Source of the DNA: a virus
Length of the DNA: 23,866 bases
Reading direction: 5' to 3' (one strand)
Virus record (IMG/VR): IMGVR_UViG_3300034092_002703
Span: 1 to 23,866 of that record
The translations under genes and the position numbers were made by a program. This document shows positions 21,822-23,866 of this stretch, piece after piece; positions within the stretch are counted from its first letter, which is position 1, and each line of letters opens with the position of its first letter. The notes beneath the pieces are model-generated. The model saw nothing but the letters and a program-made list of their open reading frames with translations, was not told the origin of the DNA and did no database searches.

Positions 21822-22270
21822 AACCATTTGAACATTTTTGCAACCCGAAAAGCAAGTGCGGCAACGAACAAACCAACTATCCCCAGAAGAAAATACAGCC
21901 TTGTACGGGCTTCTTTGCGCCAGTAGTCGCGCTCTGTTGTCATTTGAACGAGTAGGTTCTCTACCACGGTCAGCCGCTTATTCAAGGCATCCAGCAGCTC
22001 CCTATCCTTGATCTTTGAGGTGTCCACCCTGGTCACCTCTTTGTAGTGCCTTTCGACATACCTTTCTTTGACCGGATAGGGCAAGGGGATAGTGTCCAAT
22101 TCCACCCGCTCAATAACTGAATCTTTACCACGAATAAATGTGGTGTCATTCTTTGGCGGGTTTGCTTTCACATACTCCCGTACCACCTCCTCGGTGGCTT
22201 CCTGTGATTTCAAGACCTTCTTAACCGGGTTGCAAGAAGCAAAAAGTAATATGATAATTAGTAATCTCAT
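21818..22270 (-). CDS. Unimolecular spanin (u-spanin)-like lipoprotein
   Basis: A 150-residue protein with both ends membrane-bound. The N-terminus MRLLIIILLFASCNPVKK is a very short lipoprotein signal with lipobox LFASC (Cys13 lipidated after cleavage). The C-terminus has a transmembrane helix (LYFLLGIVGLFVAALAF, about 125-141) and a short basic cytoplasmic end. The periplasmic middle contains charged helices (ERHYKEVTRVDTSKIKDREL, then NKRLTVVENLLVQMTTERDY). This is the topology of T1 gp11-type u-spanins, which bridge and fuse inner and outer membranes in the last step of lysis. ATGA overlaps link it to the holin-like gene and the micropeptide. Confidence 0.75.
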   Translation of the reverse strand: MRLLIIILLFASCNPVKKVLKSQEATEEVVREYVKANPPKNDTTFIRGKDSVIERVELDTIPLPYPVKERYVERHYKEVTRVDTSKIKDRELLDALNKRLTVVENLLVQMTTERDYWRKEARTRLYFLLGIVGLFVAALAFRVAKMFKWL

Positions 22271-22437
22271 TTTTTCTCATCTCCTGCAACCCTGCCAAGT
22301 ACTGCGATAGCAACCGCAATGGCAATTGTCCACCGTGAGGTAACGCCCTTGTCAATCAAATCTTGAGCGACCAAAAGCCCTGCGAGAAGTAAACCCGCTA
22401 ATGTCGTGTGCCAACTGTCTCCAAAAATCTTTTTCAT
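22267..22437 (-). CDS. Small holin-like two-helix membrane protein
   Basis: A 56-residue protein, MKKIFGDSWHTTLAGLLLAG..., with two hydrophobic helices (about 12-28 and 37-50) joined by a short charged turn (DLIDKGVTSR) and ending GDEKK. Size, two-helix form and charged tail fit class II holins, which perforate the inner membrane to let the endolysin out. I chose the ATG at 22437, which lies 4 nt after the stop of the upstream gene; an ATG 30 nt upstream would add a polar segment and overlap it by 26 nt. Family not proven by motif. Confidence 0.7.
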   Translation of the reverse strand: MKKIFGDSWHTTLAGLLLAGLLVAQDLIDKGVTSRWTIAIAVAIAVLGRVAGDEKK

Positions 22438-22441
22438 AAAA

Positions 22442-22744
22442 TTATTGTTTATCCATTTTTCTTTCAATACGCTCCCATAGCTTTTCCATGCGGGTAAAAG
22501 TCATCTGCATGGCGTTCATCATGCTTTCATGTTTGGTTAGTACGCTCATCAGTTCATCATTGAATTTTTCCTGAAGTGAGTGCACTTGATCTTCTAACGC
22601 TTTTATCCTGGATTCCTTGCTTTTCCTGTCCTGTTCAACGTAGCTCCGTGTCCAGCTGGCGAATACCACAAGGCCCATCAATAGAACTACGGCAAAAATG
22701 CCCATCGCTGTGTTCTGTAATAACGAATCTGTAACTTTATCCAC
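22442..22744 (-). CDS. Membrane-anchored coiled-coil protein of the lysis block
   Basis: A 100-residue protein with one N-terminal helix (GIFAVVLLMGLVVFASW, about 15-31) followed by a long, strongly charged coiled coil (about 40-98, SRIKALEDQVHSLQEKF ... WERIERKMDKQ). The shape resembles XhlA/BhlA-like holin-associated proteins or antiholins. It is directly upstream of the two-helix holin-like gene, which supports a lysis-timing role. Inference from topology and position. Confidence 0.7.
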   Translation of the reverse strand: MDKVTDSLLQNTAMGIFAVVLLMGLVVFASWTRSYVEQDRKSKESRIKALEDQVHSLQEKFNDELMSVLTKHESMMNAMQMTFTRMEKLWERIERKMDKQ

Positions 22745-22780
22745 GTCTGAAAAATATCCTGTTATAAAAAATATTGATAA

Positions 22781-23275
22781 TCAACCTTTGCTTTTTATGA
22801 TGATCATATCATGGGTTGCAGGCGAATTACCGCCAAAGTATGCGCCAAGCTTGTACCCCACCATAATCATATGTTTTTGAACTGTTACGCTTTTACTGCA
22901 TCGAAACCCCTTGTTATCTGTCACCACGAAAACATACAACCCTTTTTCAACGTATATGCGATAGTTATAAAAGGCACCCATCTTTACCTGGCAAACAAAT
23001 TGAGACATCCTTTCACCACGGCTGTAGACATATGCCCATATCTCCATTGCTTCCGTATCAGTATTCCATCTCCAACAAAACCTGGCAGACTCCTTGTGAT
23101 GGTGCGGCCAGTAGCCGACCCCAAACAGCTTGTTTAAATCCATCTGATCACTGGTCTTCAAATCGTACTTACACGAATAGTCAAAGCATATCTGCTTACT
23201 GACAGATTTTGAAAACACCAGCCCCAAGCTGCGTGGCTTGAAGCGGTGTTCAGATGCTTTGACTTTGTAGTTCAA
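22781..23275 (-). CDS. Hypothetical beta-rich protein, TTG start
   Basis: A 164-residue protein rich in aromatic residues and beta-strand patterns, with an unusual cluster GYWPHHHKESARFCWRW near residues 54-70, suggesting a metal- or ligand-binding loop or a carbohydrate-binding-type sandwich. The only sensible start is TTG at 23275, whose TTGA overlaps the stop of the upstream gene; the next ATG is far inside. No signal peptide. Unknown family. It lies between a putative tail gene and the lysis cassette, so either a virion-surface or a lysis-accessory role is possible. Confidence 0.65.
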   Translation of the reverse strand: MNYKVKASEHRFKPRSLGLVFSKSVSKQICFDYSCKYDLKTSDQMDLNKLFGVGYWPHHHKESARFCWRWNTDTEAMEIWAYVYSRGERMSQFVCQVKMGAFYNYRIYVEKGLYVFVVTDNKGFRCSKSVTVQKHMIMVGYKLGAYFGGNSPATHDMIIIKSKG

Positions 23276-23589
23276 TTGATCGGGTTTGTAGTTGTACCCA
23301 ATGCCCCGGAATGAAACACTCCCAGGATTAGCAATGCCGCAATGATGAACGCTGCTGTAATTGCGATTTTGAACCAGTTTGCCCGGTTGCCGTTTTCAGC
23401 ATTGGGGAAAATAGAATCCTTTGCACATGAAACCAAAAAACCTGCTGCACCGAAAAGGCAAAGCCAACCGCCTATTTTGTTTCCAATAGGCGCCCGACCG
23501 AATGACATGGACGGATCAAATGTTGCATAAGCCATAACGGCAATAATAAGTGCCGCAATGATCAGGACGATGGGGTTACTTTTTTTCAT
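23272..23589 (-). CDS. Small three-helix membrane protein
   Basis: A 105-residue protein with three hydrophobic segments: about 5-25 (NPIVLIIAALIIAVMAYATF), 40-58 (GGWLCLFGAAGFLVSCAKD) and 72-95 (WFKIAITAAFIIAALLILGV). A charged loop (PNAENGNRANW) lies between the last two. It could be a class I holin or a prophage-encoded membrane protein affecting superinfection. Its start lies inside the 3' end of the upstream 51-residue gene and it ends in a TTGA overlap with the next gene. Confidence 0.7.
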   Translation of the reverse strand: MKKSNPIVLIIAALIIAVMAYATFDPSMSFGRAPIGNKIGGWLCLFGAAGFLVSCAKDSIFPNAENGNRANWFKIAITAAFIIAALLILGVFHSGALGTTTNPIN

Positions 23590-23731
23590 GATCTTTTTCT
23601 TTTTCTTTTTTTACTCTTTCCATTAATTCAACTTCAATTATTTTCATCTGCTGCTGAAGTTGGTACATGGCTTGCTCCATGTCGACTTTCATTACTACCA
23701 GTTCGATGTCTGTTTTGTTTTTTAGTTCCAT
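23576..23731 (-). CDS. 51-residue coiled-coil protein
   Basis: ATG at 23731 to TAA at 23576. It starts MELKNKTDIELVVMKVDMEQ and continues as a single helix ending in a Lys/Glu-rich tail (KKEKEKDHEKK). The ATG directly follows the TAA of the upstream gene (TAAATG) and the 3' end overlaps the next gene by 14 nt, so it is part of the same compact operon. Coiled-coil heptads are clear. Function unknown. Confidence 0.7.
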   Translation of the reverse strand: MELKNKTDIELVVMKVDMEQAMYQLQQQMKIIEVELMERVKKEKEKDHEKK

Positions 23732-23866
23732 TTATGTCAGTGTTATACTTTTAATTGTTCCGCCATCATTGACGTATAATTTGACCGCCCCGCTTGACGT
23801 GTTTTTGCTTACTTGATATGTATCAGCGGGAAGGTCAGACGTTGTAAGATCGCCCGCCTTTGTGCG
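23732..23866 (-). CDS. 3' end of a larger gene cut by the window edge, probably tail-related
   Basis: The frame is open from the right edge to a TAA at 23732 and encodes 44 residues, RTKAGDLTTSDLPADTYQVS... ending GGTIKSITLT. The Thr/Ser/Gly-rich, beta-prone end is like the C-termini of tail fibre or tail-tip proteins. It is immediately followed by the ATG of the 51-residue gene. The 5' part lies outside the window. Confidence 0.6.
   Translation of the reverse strand, partial: RTKAGDLTTSDLPADTYQVSKNTSSGAVKLYVNDGGTIKSITLT

Noticed and set aside
1-23866. tRNA genes, CRISPR arrays, insertion sequences, integrase or attachment site
   Set aside because: I saw no cloverleaf, no regularly spaced repeats, no transposase or recombinase motifs. 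The only direct repeats beyond promoter boxes are the two terminator copies.

Overview
The window is a long piece of a tailed (siphovirus-like) phage or prophage whose host is probably a Bacteroidota. All credible genes lie on the minus strand. The host guess rests on a near-consensus Bacteroidota-type promoter (TTTG-N19-TATCTTTG) at 17024-17054, on AT-rich start regions mostly without Shine-Dalgarno sequences, and on the phage gene types. No integrase, repressor or replication gene is visible, so lysogeny cannot be decided from this piece.

Layout in the direction of transcription (right to left). 23866-23732: 3' end of a large, probably tail-related gene. 23731-21151: small membrane or coiled-coil proteins, then a lysis cassette with a holin-like protein, a u-spanin-like lipoprotein with a C-terminal membrane anchor, a 20-residue membrane micropeptide and an amidase/peptidase-type endolysin. 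This block ends at a terminator (21099-21125). 20893-17796: head and tail-tube block with an S49 protease carrying a scaffold-like tail, the major capsid protein, an 82-residue protein and the major tail protein. 17748-17104: two small genes, terminators and a strongly base-paired RNA element (17308-17383). 16995-13177: a six-gene cargo operon with its own host-type promoter and terminator. 13115-10064: tail-completion-like protein and tape measure protein. 9999-2860: a small protein, the portal and five connector, tail or baseplate candidates. 2820-77: a hypothetical protein, a putative small terminase and the large terminase.

Two things stand out. First, a bipartite promoter-like element, TGTCCTTTC followed 18-19 nt later by a GAAnTTTG-like box, occurs five times, only between genes or just after terminators and always on the coding strand. 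It looks like a phage-specific late promoter, and in three cases it sits only 3-5 nt before the start codon, which suggests leaderless mRNAs. Second, the cargo operon encodes an IbrA-like PP-loop enzyme, an IbrB-like ParB-fold protein, a compact SNF2 helicase, two unknown proteins and a small putative ribbon-helix-helix protein. It interrupts the tail genes and is bounded by two terminators sharing an 18-nt direct repeat. It therefore resembles a self-contained moron cassette, possibly with a nucleic-acid modification, defence or counter-defence role.

Limits: product names come from motifs read by eye. Several structural genes are recognised only by position and are marked so.
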